A stretch of DNA of 64,000 bases from Pseudorasbora parva (GCF_024679245.1 NC_090191.1:5349004-5413003), one strand, 5' to 3'; positions 1 through 11,135 are shown, counted from the stretch's first letter. Made by a program: numbers and translations. The notes: generated by a model not told the origin, from the sequence alone.

Positions 1-298
1 TAGATAATTTTTTGTCTCTGTATTTAAATCTCGATGTAGGCTATTCACATTGGTTCCTATGTAAATACACTTGCCCGTGACCTCAATAAGCGCGCTATCA
101 ACCGAGATTAAAGAAAGCTGTTTTTAGCGTCCCTGTTACCTTGCCCGCCCCCGCACAGGGTAACGCTGGTTCGAATCCCACTCGGAGCGGGTCGACTAGG
201 ATCGGTGAGACCCAGTAAAAGTGCGGGGGACGAAAATACATTTTATTAAAAGTGAGGGGGACACGTCCCCCGCGTCCCCCGCGTAATCTACGCCCATG
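1..298 (-). mobile_element. hAT-type transposon terminal fragment
   Basis: This stretch is an inverted copy of one end of the complete element at 21660-23098. It shares the rows of C/G just inside the tip, the block around the GGTTCGAATCC motif (168-178), and the tip itself, which reads CATGGGCGTAG on the opposite strand and ends at 298. The other end lies left of the window. No transposase is visible. Confidence 0.75.
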
Positions 299-877
299 TA
301 ACCAACATATAAAAACCTTGATACAAGGGGCACCAAGTAAAATCTTGCCTAGGGCAGCAAATTGGTCAGGGCCGGCCCTGGTCGGTGGTGTATTTTTAAG
401 AACTACTCAGAGCACATTAAGCATGTTAATTTACTTCAGCAATCTCATAATACTGCGCCGATCCGTGATTCAGCTTACTTTAGTTCATTGTGAAGCCCTG
501 ATTAAAGGGTGCAGGTTACTTTAATCCCCATTAGATTGCCTTGCATTCATGGGGAGAATGATAGAGACAAATATGCTGTGCCATCGGTTCTGTTCAAAAA
601 TATTGTTAATGATAGCCCATACATATTATTTTCAAGGCATTGTATGGTTAGTTTACGACCAAATGAGCCACAACAATGACCGATCGCGTTGCACGAGCAG
701 GTTTTGCGTCCCATACGCGTTCGTCTGCTCTAAACACGCTTACACAAAAATGAAAAAGAGAAAAATACTGCACCCAATCGTCATCGAAAAAGCATAACCA
801 TATATCCCTGCAATGAATGCTTGATGTAGTTATGACGCCAGAATGGTGATGAAGAACACTGTGGTATCTTTGATAAC
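299..877. other. Unassigned stretch with a hAT-like palindrome
   Basis: I see no gene here. Short open frames lack recognisable motifs or splice context. A perfect 14-bp palindrome at 367-380 equals two copies of the CAGGGCC hAT tip placed head to head. The last five bases (ATAAC, 873-877) are the left target duplication of the neighbouring solo LTR. Confidence 0.5.
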
Positions 878-971
878 TGTGGCAAGGGGGGCGTGGTTCA
901 GCGAGGTCTGCAGCGGGAGAGAGAGCCGCGGGACAAGCGGTAAGTGAGTGGGTTGGAAGCAGATTAATAAC

Positions 972-1806
972 TAGGGCCGGGACTCGATTAAAAAAATTAA
1001 TCTAATTAATTAGAGGCTTTGTAATTAATTAATCGAAATTAATCGCATTTTAATCGCATATAAATATTTTACCTGAGAACAATGAGAAGTAATTTTTCAC
1101 ATGTATTTTTAGTATACCATTGAATAATGACTGAATACATAAGCTTAATCAACAAAATATTGTTTATTTATTTAAGTCCAGCAGACCAGTGCATGTTTGC
1201 CATTAAGTGTAGCAAAAGCATATTTGTGATATTTGAGGCTCGATGTGCTGCGGTGATACGCTAATTCCTTGTTGTATAGCAGGGGTGTCCAATCCTGCTC
1301 CTGGAGGGCCACTGTTCTGCTGAGTTTAGCTCTAACCCCAATTAAACACACCTGTACCAGCTCATTAAGGTCTTATTAGGCATACTAGAAACTTTAGCAG
1401 TGTATTGAGGCAAGCTGGAGCTAAACTCTGCAGGATGTCAGTGGCCCTCCAGGACCGACTTTGGATACCCCTGTTGTATAGCTTGCACACAACCATGCTC
1501 TTGTCGACGCTTCCATCATTTCGTTTTTTAAAACTAAATTTCCCATCCACGGGGCCAAGCAAAGCGGTCTCATCAGCTTCTTCGTTCATGTTCACTATGG
1601 TTTGTTGTTTTCATGGTTGTTGTCGTAACTCATGAGCGCTAGTTGGTGTTCCAGTATAATCGGTCCGTCAAAACTCATTCATTGAAAAACGTTCTGCGGG
1701 GCAAAAATAAGTGCGATTAATTTTTTTTTTTTTTTGCGTAATTAATTAACACGTTAAAGTCCCGTAGTTAATTAATCTTAATTAACGCGTTAAAGTCCCG
1801 GCCCTA
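972..1806. mobile_element. Non-autonomous hAT, 835 bp
   Basis: The ends are TAGGGCCGGGACT and its inverted match AGTCCCGGCCCTA. The 8-bp duplication TTAATAAC is at 964-971 and 1807-1814. The termini are rich in TTAATTAA-like subterminal repeats. There is no transposase. It interrupts the solo LTR and carries a second hAT at 1280-1473. Confidence 0.85.
1280..1473. mobile_element. hAT MITE, 194 bp
   Basis: The element is palindromic with CAGGGGTGTCCAA at one end and TTGGATACCCCTG at the other. The 8-bp duplication TTGTATAG is at 1272-1279 and 1474-1481. It is nested in the 972-1806 hAT and is therefore the youngest of the three insertions here. Confidence 0.88.
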
Positions 1807-2093
1807 TTAATAACACCTGTCTCTTGTTCTAGTAATGAGTGCGGAGCGGGTATAAAACATCGGTGGAACCGGAGATCGAGGAGAGAGAGAGCCGGACTGT
1901 TGACGCGAACCCCAGAGACTGAGTTAACCGGAAGCCGGAAGTGCCGACCCGGAAGTGATCGTTGTGTTGAGAGAGAAGCACACCATTGAGTGTGCTGATG
2001 TGTTTTGAGAATTATAAATAAATACAGAGAGCGTCAACAGTCCAACCGACCCCCGTGTCCTCTTCCTTCCTTCCATTATCGAACTTTGCTACA

Positions 2094-2492
2094 ATAACAT
2101 TCCCAGTTAGTCCTCCATCAAAGTGATTGTCTGAATCTGAACGAGATTTGCTTGCCTTAGAAAGGGAACGAGCGACTTTTGCCGTGACAGCCCAAGGAAC
2201 AAAATGATAGGCTGACATGGACTTAAACGCCACTGTATTGTACTTTGTTACTTTATAGTAGGCCGTCGAACGACCACTACGAGACGTTAGGACCGTCAAC
2301 TAACTGTCGCATCAGCGTCTGCACCATGGAGCGTCAGCATGCGTTGAATTTGGGCGTCAGCATCTGCGAACTCAAAGATGAGTAAGTACCGATCTTTTAT
2401 ACCCAAGTATTAGAATGTGATTGGATAGATAGAAGTTAAAGTGACGTAACAATTAAGTCTTCCCTGCAGAACTTATGCTAAAGCTTTCATTT
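2094..2492. other. Downstream flank of ZNF-A, no gene seen
   Basis: A 95-codon open frame on the minus strand (2012-2299) runs across the LTR border, so I do not accept it as a gene. The segment next to 2493 should hold the 3' UTR of ZNF-A, but I cannot point to a convincing poly(A) signal. Confidence 0.4.
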
Positions 2493-3319
2493 TCATACAT
2501 GAATGATCATGTGGTACTTAAGGGCTATGTCATTCCTAAAACCTTTCCCACAGTGTCCACATGTAAATGGCTTCTCTTTAGTGTGAATTCTCATGTGCTT
2601 GTTAAGGTTTCCTTTTTGGTTGAAACTTTTTTCACATTGTTGGCAGGTGAACGGCTTCTCTCCAGTGTGAACTCTTATGTGGTCTTCAAAGTGTAGTTTT
2701 CGACTGAAACTCTTTCCACACTGAGGGCATGTGTAGAGTTGCTCTCCAGTGTGAAGTCTCATGTGTCTGTTAAGGCTTAGTTTTTGAGTGAAACTCTTTT
2801 CACACTGAGGGCATGTGTAGGGTTTCTCTTCAGTGTGAACTCTCATGTGTAGGTTAAGGCTTCCTTGTAGGGTGAAACTTTTTCCACACTGTTGGCAGGT
2901 GAAAGGCTTCTCTCCAGTGTGAGTTGTCATGTGTCTGGCAAGGATTTCTTTTTGGTTGAAACTTTTTCCACATTGTTGGCAGGTGAACGGCTTCTCTCCA
3001 GTGTGAGTTCTCATGTGCCTGGCAAGGTTTCCTTTTTGTTTGAAACTTTTTCCACATTGTTGGCAGGTGAATGGCTTCTCTCCAGAGTGAATCCTCATGT
3101 GGTCTTTAAACTCTTGTTTTTTACTGAAACTCTTTCCACACTTTTGGCAGATGAAATTACTTGTAGTTCCCTTATTTTTAGCCTTTTTTTGTGACAAAGT
3201 CTTTTCGGCCAGTGAGCAACTAAAAGATCTTTCCCTCTTTATGAAATAATTATTCTTAAATTGATCTTTCTCTTCCATGTCATTCAGTTCTTCACTCTCC
3301 TCTTTCACCCCCGTCAGGT
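2493..3319 (-). CDS. ZNF-A, C2H2 zinc-finger exon (eight fingers)
   Basis: Last exon of a Kruppel-type zinc-finger gene, expected to bind DNA in the nucleus; its targets are unknown. Reading on the minus strand, the acceptor is at 3320-3321 (...CTAAG) and the exon opens with the DLTGVKEESEELNDMEEKDQ segment typical of fish gastrula-zinc-finger-like proteins. Eight fingers of 23 residues follow, each with CxxC...HxxxH and mostly TGEKP linkers. The linkers after fingers 1, 4, 5 and 7 deviate (SGEKP, TEEKP, TGEQL, TKEKP). The stop is at 2495-2493. Joined to the acidic exon at 14305-14464, the coding length is 987 nt (328 aa) and the phase closes exactly. The connecting intron is about 11 kb and packed with transposons. 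No KRAB or SCAN domain is present. Confidence 0.88.
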
Positions 3320-4576
3320 CTTAGGCAAAAAGAGACAAATGCAAAATTAACACCAATTTAATGGCACAAAGCAACAGACAACAAAACATTTACACAAAGT
3401 ATCAAAATAAACATACAACTAGATCATAATGCCATTGGCAATGCACTGGGAGGGAAAAGGGGACAGTGCGGAAGGCCCACATTTTCATCTTCCCGTGAGC
3501 TTTTGCCAATGTCTCATGAGCTAGCACACAAGTTTTCTGAAGCCAATCATGGAATTGACTGAAAATCTACCACATTTGTTTTCTTATAGTCCTCAATGCC
3601 TAACATTCTCCTTTCAGTGGTCCTCTTACAGTATGGCCAAAGACCAGCTCTGATGGGCGGAAATTGAGAGACTCCTGCACTTTCACGGATAGACAATAAA
3701 AGCAAAGGAACACCTTCGTCCCACTCAGACCATGTCTCGATGCAGTATTTCCTAAGCATTGGTTTTAAGATCTGATGGAACCCCTGACTCTCTGGATCAT
3801 AAGCACTGGATATCTAATGTGTAATTTGAGCAATTTAAAAACATGAGTACACAAATTTATACAAAAGTGGTAAAAAAAAAACTTTTTTAAAGCTTTAACA
3901 ACTGGTCGAGATGTAATTTTACGGAGTGGAAGTGCAATTTTCCACATCTTCTGAATGAGTACAGAATCTCCTGAAACACACGCGAGGAAGACGCAGTAAA
4001 ACAAGCGATCGTATGTAATCATATGCATATGAAAAATAACATGATCATCACCATTAAAGAGCATATGAATCAAAACTGCCTAATGTTAGTGAATAAAATG
4101 TGGACCCAGGACGAGCTACAGGACTGTGCAAGCATTAGGGGTGTTGATGGACTTGATCTACTCCATCTGTTTGATCATCACTCTGAATCTAATCTGGATG
4201 TAGTCTTTCACAAAAATGTGATTTTTATTTTATTTTATGACACTTACCCATATTCAAGTGTTGATAAAAAAGAATGCAAGTTTGTTTAAAAGAAGTAAAA
4301 CAAGTTTTTTTTTTTTTTTTTTTTTTTTTAAAGAAGAGGGTTAGCTCTTTCTTTGATATATTGCATGCTCATATATTCATAAAACAAAATATTCTATGGG
4401 CTATTCAATTTTGGTGAAAATGGACAAAAACCCTGGCGGTGGTTGGCAACTTTTTTTTAAAAAACACTGGAGAGGAAAGAGTTCATAATAAAATAAAATA
4501 AAAACAACCAGAAACAGCCCCAAGGGGGAAAACCAAGACTTGACTAGAACTTGACTTGACACAAGAAGCAGGAAAA
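3320..4576. other. ZNF-A intron, no gene seen
   Basis: Intron 2 of ZNF-A, unspecific AT-rich DNA. A T tract of about 23 lies near 4306-4329. The open frames at 3547-3759 and 3765-4073 have no recognisable domain or splice support. Confidence 0.5.
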
Positions 4577-4865
4577 TGTCTCGTTACGTATGAAACCTTA
4601 GTTCCCTGAAAAGGGAACAAGACGCTGTGAGATTGTCTCTGCGTGATTGCGTCATGAAGCATGTGTCGAATCAGTCCAATCGGAAGACGTCATAGACCCA
4701 GAAACTATAAAGCACCTGCGGACACAAATAGAAACTAGCTTCTGGAAAAGCCTGAAGTAGGTGATCACGGGCACACAGGGAGTATGGCAGAGTGACGTAG
4801 CATCTCGTTCCCTCTTCAGGGAACTAAGGTTACATATGTAACCGAGACATTCCCTTTCAGGGAAC

Positions 4866-5141
4866 TCAAGCTAATAGACGCAGATCTAGTATCGGGCACA
4901 CCCTTCCATCCTTCTTTGGTAAAATGAAGTAACGGCTGTAAAACACTGACTCTCGGTTGGGAGGAGGAACCCTCTCTATAGCCCACTTTTGCAGAAGAGT
5001 CTCTACTTCTTGTGCCATAACCAGAGCCTGCTCTGGGCCTACCACTGTGGGTAGGATACCACTGAAAGGTGGTTGCCACTTCCTGAACTGGATTGTGTAC
5101 CCCCTCTCCACTGTCTGCAGGACCCATTGAGATATATTCAA
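4866..5141 (-). pseudogene. DIRS-1 reverse transcriptase remnant
   Basis: The 91-codon minus-strand frame contains a tract with WAIERVPPPN, then a SRYFILPKKDGRVCPILDLR motif that matches the early RT fingers of DIRS elements (family consensus FxVPKKDGGxRPILDLR). The frame then runs straight into the internal complementary region. The palm with the catalytic aspartates is absent, so the enzyme is dead. This is an internal deletion rather than a point mutation. Confidence 0.75.
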
Positions 5142-5842
5142 TAGATGTTTCCATTCACCCAGAAAATCTACTAAGGGTACCAGCCTCTGGAGGCTGGCCT
5201 CTGGTGTACTTTGAACAGCAAGTGCAGTGCCCTGAGGCAGTGAACCGGCAGGGAACGACTGACTTGACTGTTATAAGCCCCTTTGGAAGAGGGGGCGGAT
5301 CACCCTCGAATGGTCTGCTAATGACTGTCCTCAGATCAGCCCTACCCCTCGAAGACTTCGCCTGCGAGCGTTGCCCCGCCTCCCAGTCTCTCTTGAGGGG
5401 AAGCATGGGAGTTGACGCTCTGCTTTTGCTGCGCCCTGTGTGCGGAGCTCGTACTCGGCTTGGGCTGCTGTGCAGCAGCCCCCAGGACCTGGACATGGAG
5501 AGGGAGAAATTGCTTGAGCGCAACGGCCTGCCTCCTGAAACCTCTCGGTGACTGATTGTACCGAGTCACCGAAAAGGCCAACAGGAGAAACCGGCGCATC
5601 AAGCAAGAAACTTTTGTCCCTCTCCTTGATTTCAGTGGGGTTTAGCAATAAGTGCCTGTCCGTGGCCACCAGGGCTGCCATAGATCGGCCAACGCACCTG
5701 GCCGTCTCCTTGGTGGCATGAAGAGCTAAATTGGCTGAAGGCCTTAATTCATTGATCACATCAGCCCCCACTTCATCCCTGCTTCCCAGATGCCTTAGCA
5801 GGTCAGCCTGGTATGCCTGCACGATAGCCATTGTGTGCAGAC

Positions 5843-7727
5843 TAGGGATGCGCGATATACCGGTACTGGAAAAATACCGGTATATATTTTATTTAAAACG
5901 GTACGATATCATGATTTGGCACATTTCGGTATATGCTGCTGTTCTGAAGTTCACCGCTAGATGGCAGCGCGCTACCCAAACTGACCCGAAACAACCGGCA
6001 AATGTGACAACAACATAGACGAACAAAATGGATAAAGCAGTTGAATCTCACTCAAGATGCCCAAAACGAATTAATAAAGAGAGGAGTAGAAGTGACATTT
6101 GTAATGACTTTGCTTATAAAACTGATGAAGAACCATCAAACCTAGCCAAGAAGCATATCTGTCACTATTCTGACTTTAAGACTTCTGAAGAGATCGACAG
6201 GTCAGTGAATCATTCAAACCATCTCATTTAGACATTTATTTTCTTTTAACACTGATCAACGCACACACACAGCCTAACATAAGATCGGATATCACAATCT
6301 CCAGCGTTCGTTTCAACCAATGACATTTAGATCTCATTATATTTGCACGCGTACTATTGCACTATTTATATTCCCGTTAGACACAACCGCCTGTGTTTAT
6401 GTGAATAACTTACTCACTAAAGACGGACATTTGTACATAACTCTGTGTATTTGACTGTTTAAGGAAACTTAATGTGTAATGTGCGAGCGTGACTAAGTGA
6501 CAGGCGTGTGTGTGTGTGTGTGTCGTATGAGCTCATATCTCCTGTAACTGTTATTACGAAATGCTATAAAATCACTTGCATGTTCAAATGATTTCCGTTA
6601 TCCATCCCGAGACCAGCGTGAAATGTTGAATAGGATTATGCAGATTGCTTTAGTGTAGTGCGATCAGTGGCGGCTAAGTTACTGGTCTGTCAGAGAGGGG
6701 AAGCTCATTTTCGGCCAATTGTCTTATTTATTTAAAAGTAAATTCTGCCCTACGTTCCTTTTCAAGAAAATGGTCTTTTACCCTGTGAATGAATGAACGA
6801 TCTAAAAAAATATTAAACTCTGTAAAACTGAAACAAGGAATGTGGTGTATAATTGTGTGAAATGTATGATGTAAATGAAGCAATTTCGCCAAGCAAATAT
6901 CAAAGAAATAGGTTGCAGCAGTTTTTATTTCGACTGAACTTGAGAAATTCGCGATGGGACTGAGCGCGAATAGCTTCAGTGATTCCTTATAGTACAGAAT
7001 CGCTGTCAGTCAAAAGGAGATGCAGACCCTCCAATCAACACGCAGAAGCTCGGAGTCCGGGCCAGCCCACTCCCCATTCACTCCCAGAGACGCTGAGCGT
7101 CCGTGGGCGGGACATTATCGCAGCGTTTATCCAATGACCGTCTAGTTTCGAAGCGCTGAAAAAAACCGTTCAAAGCAGCCCCATTGAAGTCAATGGGCGC
7201 TGGGCTTCAATAGGGAAATGCACTGTGACGCTGCGGGAATGTATGGGATGGAAATCGAGTCAGCCGACCTGCTATATGTAAACGAACTCGTCTTTGAGAT
7301 AAACGTTTTCTAACGCATTTTTAGTCAATACAATGTTAATATAATAGTACATATTTGACCATTAATTTTGTGACATTATAAGGGAAGCCGAGCTTCCCTT
7401 GCAGTCTTAAAGAAATCGCCACTGAGTGCGATGTCTTTTGAAACCAGAAGCAATTTGCTAATTTTGAGAGATTTTTGCTGAAATTATTTCTCACAAGAAA
7501 GTTTTCAAATGACTGATTTGATGTGATAAGCTTTGCTGATTCATTTACTAATAAACATTTGTGGTAATTTCCCACTTTATAAACTCAAAACTTGCATAAT
7601 TGTTCTCATTCGCGTGCAATATACCCGCGCTAATATCAGACCTTGTGGTATCGATTTCATATCGGTACTTCGGTATTAGATTGTGGTACCGTACCGAAGG
7701 CAAAATTGTGGTATCGAGCCATCCCTA
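5843..7727. mobile_element. Non-autonomous hAT, 1885 bp
   Basis: The tips are TAGGGATG and its complement CATCCCTA. Subterminal ATACCGGTA-type repeats follow at the left, and GGTACCGTACC at the right. The 8-bp duplication GTGCAGAC is at 5835-5842 and 7728-7735. It interrupts DIRS-1 gag and holds a smaller hAT (6665-7424) and a short GT run near 6508. No transposase motif was recognised. Confidence 0.87.
6665..7424. mobile_element. Nested non-autonomous hAT, 760 bp
   Basis: The tips are CAGTGGCGG and CGCCACTG, flanked by the 8-bp duplication AGTGCGAT at 6657-6664 and 7425-7432. It lies inside the 5843-7727 hAT, which lies inside DIRS-1, so it is the third layer. Confidence 0.85.
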
Positions 7728-9059
7728 GTGCAGACACGCCGTGGCCTGACCTGCCACTGAGTACGCTTTACCCACCAAAGCCGAAGTTGTTTTAAGCGGT
7801 TAGGTGGGTAATGTTGGGGCTTTCAGGGACGATACAACTGAAGGATAGAGATGGTTCGCAAGCGTCTCTTCTAGCTTAGGAATCGCCCCATAACCATACT
7901 GTCTCAGCCCTAAGATGTTACTGTAAGTTGCTGTCTGTGGGCTGAAGACACGATATGATGCCAGCTTCTTCCAGGACCTGGGAAAAACTGCAAGCCCCAA
8001 TGCTGAGGTTGCACTGCATGGGACGGCAAAAAGCGCTCATCTAATTTACTTTTTCTCAGATGAGGCTCAGCTCTTTCAACTGGCCAGTCAATATTTAACC
8101 TGGCCACCACCCTCGTGAGCACCTCAACAAGCTCCTCACTAGCTGGTGACTGAAGTAGCGAGTCTTCGGTTGCGATGTTCTCAACGTCCAACTCCTCAGA
8201 GCTGGATAGTTGGAGCACCGGTGCCCTGCCAGAAGAAACCGCAGGACGGGCTTCCATCTCAAAGGCTGGGCCAATCTCAAACCCCTCTGTGAGATCCATC
8301 TGCAAGCCCCACTACTGAAGTCGCCGCTCTGCCTCGGCAACAGCGGGACCAGAGCCGCGAGGAACGCGAGCCGAAGCACCCTCCTCATAAAGTGCCCGGC
8401 AGGAGCGCAGCATTCTTAGCGGTAGCCGCTCACAATACTCACAAGCAGCCCCCTCGAGAGCTGCTTGGGCATGCTACACTCCCAAACAAGCAACACACAT
8501 AGAATGTGTATCCCCACCTGTGATGAAGTGAGGGCAGGGATGAACACATCTATTGAATTGTTTTTCTTTGATCGCCATTTCTCATTTTCTTTTTATGTTC
8601 TTATATATATTTAACAAAGGTAGAAAACTCCTGCCTAGCATTCACTAAAGACAGACAAAAACACCAAATTTGACAGATTCACACACATTGCTACTGAAGG
8701 CACAGAAGCTAGTTTCTGTTTGTGTTCACGGGTGCTTTATAGTTTCCGGGTCTATGACGTCACCCGCCTATGACGTTCCGTCTTCCGATTTGACTGATTC
8801 GACATGCGCTTCATGACGCAATCACGCAGAGGCGTTCCCACAGCGTTTCGACGCAGCTTGAGTTCCCTGAAAGGCAACATGAAGCACATGCAATGGGAAC
8901 AAACAACAACGATCCAGCACAGGACTGTCTGTGTCTGTGTCTTTTTTTTTTTTTCTATTACGTTGGTATCCCCAATCCTGTACATCTGATTGCCTCATTG
9001 GATTAATTGATTGTATTAGTCCTTGTAAGGCTAAATGGATGTTGTTGGGTTATGGGTGG

Positions 9060-9240
9060 GGTGTAACATATAAATTGTTATCACTCATTCATTGTGTTGC
9101 TTTGCCCTGATGAAGACCAATTTGGGTCGAAACATGTTGGCTCTTGTATTTTAAAATGACTTAAGCCATACCAAATAAAGGCTTTTTAACTATTTCCTTA
9201 TCCTTCACTTAACTGAGTGCCTTGGACCTGCCTTTTTTGC
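9060..9240 (+). mobile_element. Penelope-like element fragment with hammerhead-like core
   Basis: The segment carries CTGATGA (9107-9113), a possible GACC/GGTC stem with a six-base loop, then GAAAC (9129-9133), and an AATAAA a little downstream. This arrangement is the core of a hammerhead ribozyme and is known from the terminal repeats of Penelope-like retroelements in fish and amphibians. Three bases before the core (GCC) can pair with GGC at 9139-9141 as stem I. An extra A after CTGATGA weakens the fit. No reverse transcriptase is nearby. Confidence 0.5.
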
Positions 9241-9439
9241 CATATGGATATGCATTATTTTACTAGGATACTGTTTGGGCTCTTACACAAAATATGCTAG
9301 ATTTAAATGTGTCTCATCAGATAGAACTGATGAGAATATTGCTTGAGAACATGTTTACAGAGATAATATTGATAGTATTATGTATGTTTTGCATTGCTAT
9401 TGATGACGACCATTATAAGGAAGGAAATCCCAGAGAATA

Positions 9440-9734
9440 CAGGTCCTTCTCAAAAAATGAGCATATGTGATAAAAGTTCATTATTTTCCATAATGTAATG
9501 ATAAAAATTAAACTTTCATATATTTTAGATTCATTGCACACCAACTGAAATATTTCAGGTCTTTTATTGTTTTAATACTGATGATTTTGGCATACAGCTC
9601 ATGAAAACCCCAAATGTTGAATTTTGAAAATTTTAGAAAATGAATCTAAAATATATGAAAGTTTAATTTGTATCATTACATTATGGAAAATAATGAACTT
9701 TTATCACATATGCTCATTTTTTGAGAAGAACCTG
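9440..9734. mobile_element. Tc1-derived MITE, 295 bp
   Basis: The two arms, about 110 bp each, are near-perfect inverted copies starting CAGGTCCTTCTCAAAAAA. The element is flanked by TA on both sides. Its arm matches the left end of the larger Tc1 element starting at 56562, so it is a deletion derivative of that family. Confidence 0.87.
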
Positions 9735-9896
9735 TATAATCTTTAAAAAAGTGCATAGAGCTGCTTGATTTACTTGTTGTTTGTTGATTTTCAAATATTA
9801 AAGTTGTTGGTTTAAGGTTGAGCATCTGTTCTTTTTGAACACTTATTTCATTTGAACAAAACCATAATAATATTGATAACCGTGATAGTTTGGGTC

Positions 9897-10470
9897 TAGG
9901 GATGCACGATATTGAATTTTTGCCGATATGCCGTTTTTTTCAGCTCATTTTGGCCGATGCCGATATTGATGCCGATATATGTTTATTTTTTTCCCTTTGT
10001 TTGGAAACAACGCCATTTTGGACAAAAACTTTTTTTTTTCCATTCTGGTTTCCGATTTCTGAGGTCTCCTTACTAAAATGATTCTTGTTGAAGATAAATA
10101 AATGTTAATTAAGTTCATTTTATGATAAGAGTATATTAAAAGCCCTGAAATAACAATAATTAAGCCAGTCATTTTTCACCCCAGATGCAGCTGTAACCTA
10201 AATATTGTATTTTTGGATTTAACGTTTGTGCACATGAAGTGGGGGTGGCATGACATCCGTTGATGCTGTCTTTCAATTCTACAATTATTGTAGAGCTCCT
10301 TGGATTATTTTTCATCATCCATTTCCTAAGATAATTACAGATTAATACACTGTATATAAAAGTATTTAATTTACAAGTGTTATGCTTGTGATTTATGACA
10401 TCATTACTGATTTGTTTATTCAGAACAAGAAGCAACTTCAATTTATTTGTGTATTCTACTATTCATTAAT
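9897..10470. mobile_element. Probable hAT end fragment
   Basis: Starts TAGGGATGCACGATATTG and continues with GCCGATATNNGAT-type subterminal repeats, which is typical of a hAT tip. I do not find the matching right end before the neighbouring MITE, so the unit is truncated or its second end has diverged. The rest of the interval has no gene. Confidence 0.45.
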
Positions 10471-10994
10471 TAGCCTGACAAGCCAGACCCACATAAAGAT
10501 GTTTGGTCTAGAAACTCACCATTGACAGCTTAATCCGAGGGGCGGGATAAACGGTTGTCTTTCAAACTCCCTCTGCACGCGATAGGATAGCGCTACACCA
10601 ACCAGAGCAACGAAGGTGAAACAGAGCTTGTTGATAGATTAAACATTCGCCGTATCCGGTCGGCAAAACCCCGAACACATCTTCCCTTTTTAAGAATGAC
10701 ATCAGTGCCGTTCGTTGTTCTTTTCTCAGAGAAAAGCTTAACTCCAAGTCTTCCAGAGTCGCAGTCAAAGCTGATTCGAAAGACCGCCGTTCGCCAGTTT
10801 CTGTGTTTACTAGAAGCACGCAAACGCAACTCGACTATTATCATTATGGCCCCGCCCACCGACTCTATACACGATGTGATTGGCCCGGCAAGAGTTAGGG
10901 GAATACAGCTCAGAAGGGTATTAAGAGTTGCTAGACGACACTTGTGGGCAGATTAAATTTGCTGCCGCTAGGGTGTGTCTAGATTTCTAGGCTA
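10471..10994 (-). mobile_element. MITE carrying a RecQ-helicase-like exon (copy 1)
   Basis: Ends are TAGCCTGACAAGCC and a degenerate inverted match ending TTTCTAGGCTA. A second copy in the opposite direction lies at 54268-54799. On the minus strand the interior encodes a RecQ-like helicase start: ...LRKEQRTALMSFLKRED then VFGVLPTGYG, where helicases have the Walker A GxGKS. In this copy the K is E, and a one-base insertion near the beginning splits the frame (10562-10819 and 10593-10859). I find no clear target duplication around this copy. Confidence 0.7.
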
Positions 10995-11135
10995 ACTTTT
11001 CATTGTATTACTGTAACAACAGCGCCCCCACTGCTTGTATAAATATATAGCGCTGAAGGCGGGCACTAGGACCTGGAGGAGGCTTCTGCTGCTGTGGAGG
11101 CTGCTGCACGCATAGATATCCATAATAAAGTCTAG

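Larger units (their letters stand above)
878..2093 (+). mobile_element. Solo LTR of a retrotransposon, split by a hAT
   Basis: The unit starts TGTGGC and ends GCTACA. ATAAC flanks it on both sides (873-877 and 2094-2098), the 5-bp duplication expected of LTR integration. A TATAAAA box is at 1851-1857 and AATAAA at 2017-2022, so transcription would run left to right. After removing the 835-bp hAT and its 8-bp duplication, about 373 bp of LTR remain. No internal region or second LTR is present, so it is a solo LTR left by recombination. Gypsy or ERV origin is not resolved. Confidence 0.7.
5331..8388 (-). pseudogene. DIRS-1 gag-like ORF, split by a hAT
   Basis: Read on the minus strand, the 5' part (frames at 7910-8305 and 7800-8000) holds a motif resembling SEELVEVLTRVVARLNIDWP followed by SKLDERF, typical of the DIRS/fish gag-like protein, and then YGYGAIPKLEETLANHL. 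The 3' part (5331-5831) holds an alanine-rich helical tract with LALHATKETARCVGRSMAAL. The two parts are separated by the 5843-7727 hAT, and a frameshift is needed near 7910-8000. The protein would coat the retrotransposon RNA; here it is non-functional. Confidence 0.7.
4577..8879 (-). mobile_element. DIRS-1, internally deleted tyrosine-recombinase retrotransposon
   Basis: The left end (about 4577-4760) and right end (about 8690-8879) are inverted copies of each other, with shared blocks around the TCATGAAGC, GACGTCA and AGAAGCTAG regions. An internal segment at about 4805-4870 is complementary to the tips, as in the DIRS internal complementary region. Between them on the minus strand lie a gag-like frame and the N-terminal part of a reverse transcriptase. 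The rest of RT, RNase H, methyltransferase and recombinase is gone. A 1885-bp hAT interrupts the gag. Outer edges are good to about 10 bp. Confidence 0.75.

Noticed and set aside
168..178. tRNA gene
   Set aside because: The B-box word is present, but I could not fold a complete cloverleaf or find a good A box; the sequence belongs to a transposon end.
252..797. Open frames of 90 and 82 codons on the plus strand
   Set aside because: The first crosses the border of a hAT end, the second has no motif, no splice context and ordinary AT-rich composition.
2012..2299. 95-codon minus-strand frame with a possible small protein
   Set aside because: It runs across the end of the solo LTR and its target duplication, so it cannot be an old host gene as read.
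2892..3194. Plus-strand frames opposite the zinc fingers
   Set aside because: Antisense shadows of the repeated finger codons; the same pattern occurs opposite ZNF-B and ZNF-C.
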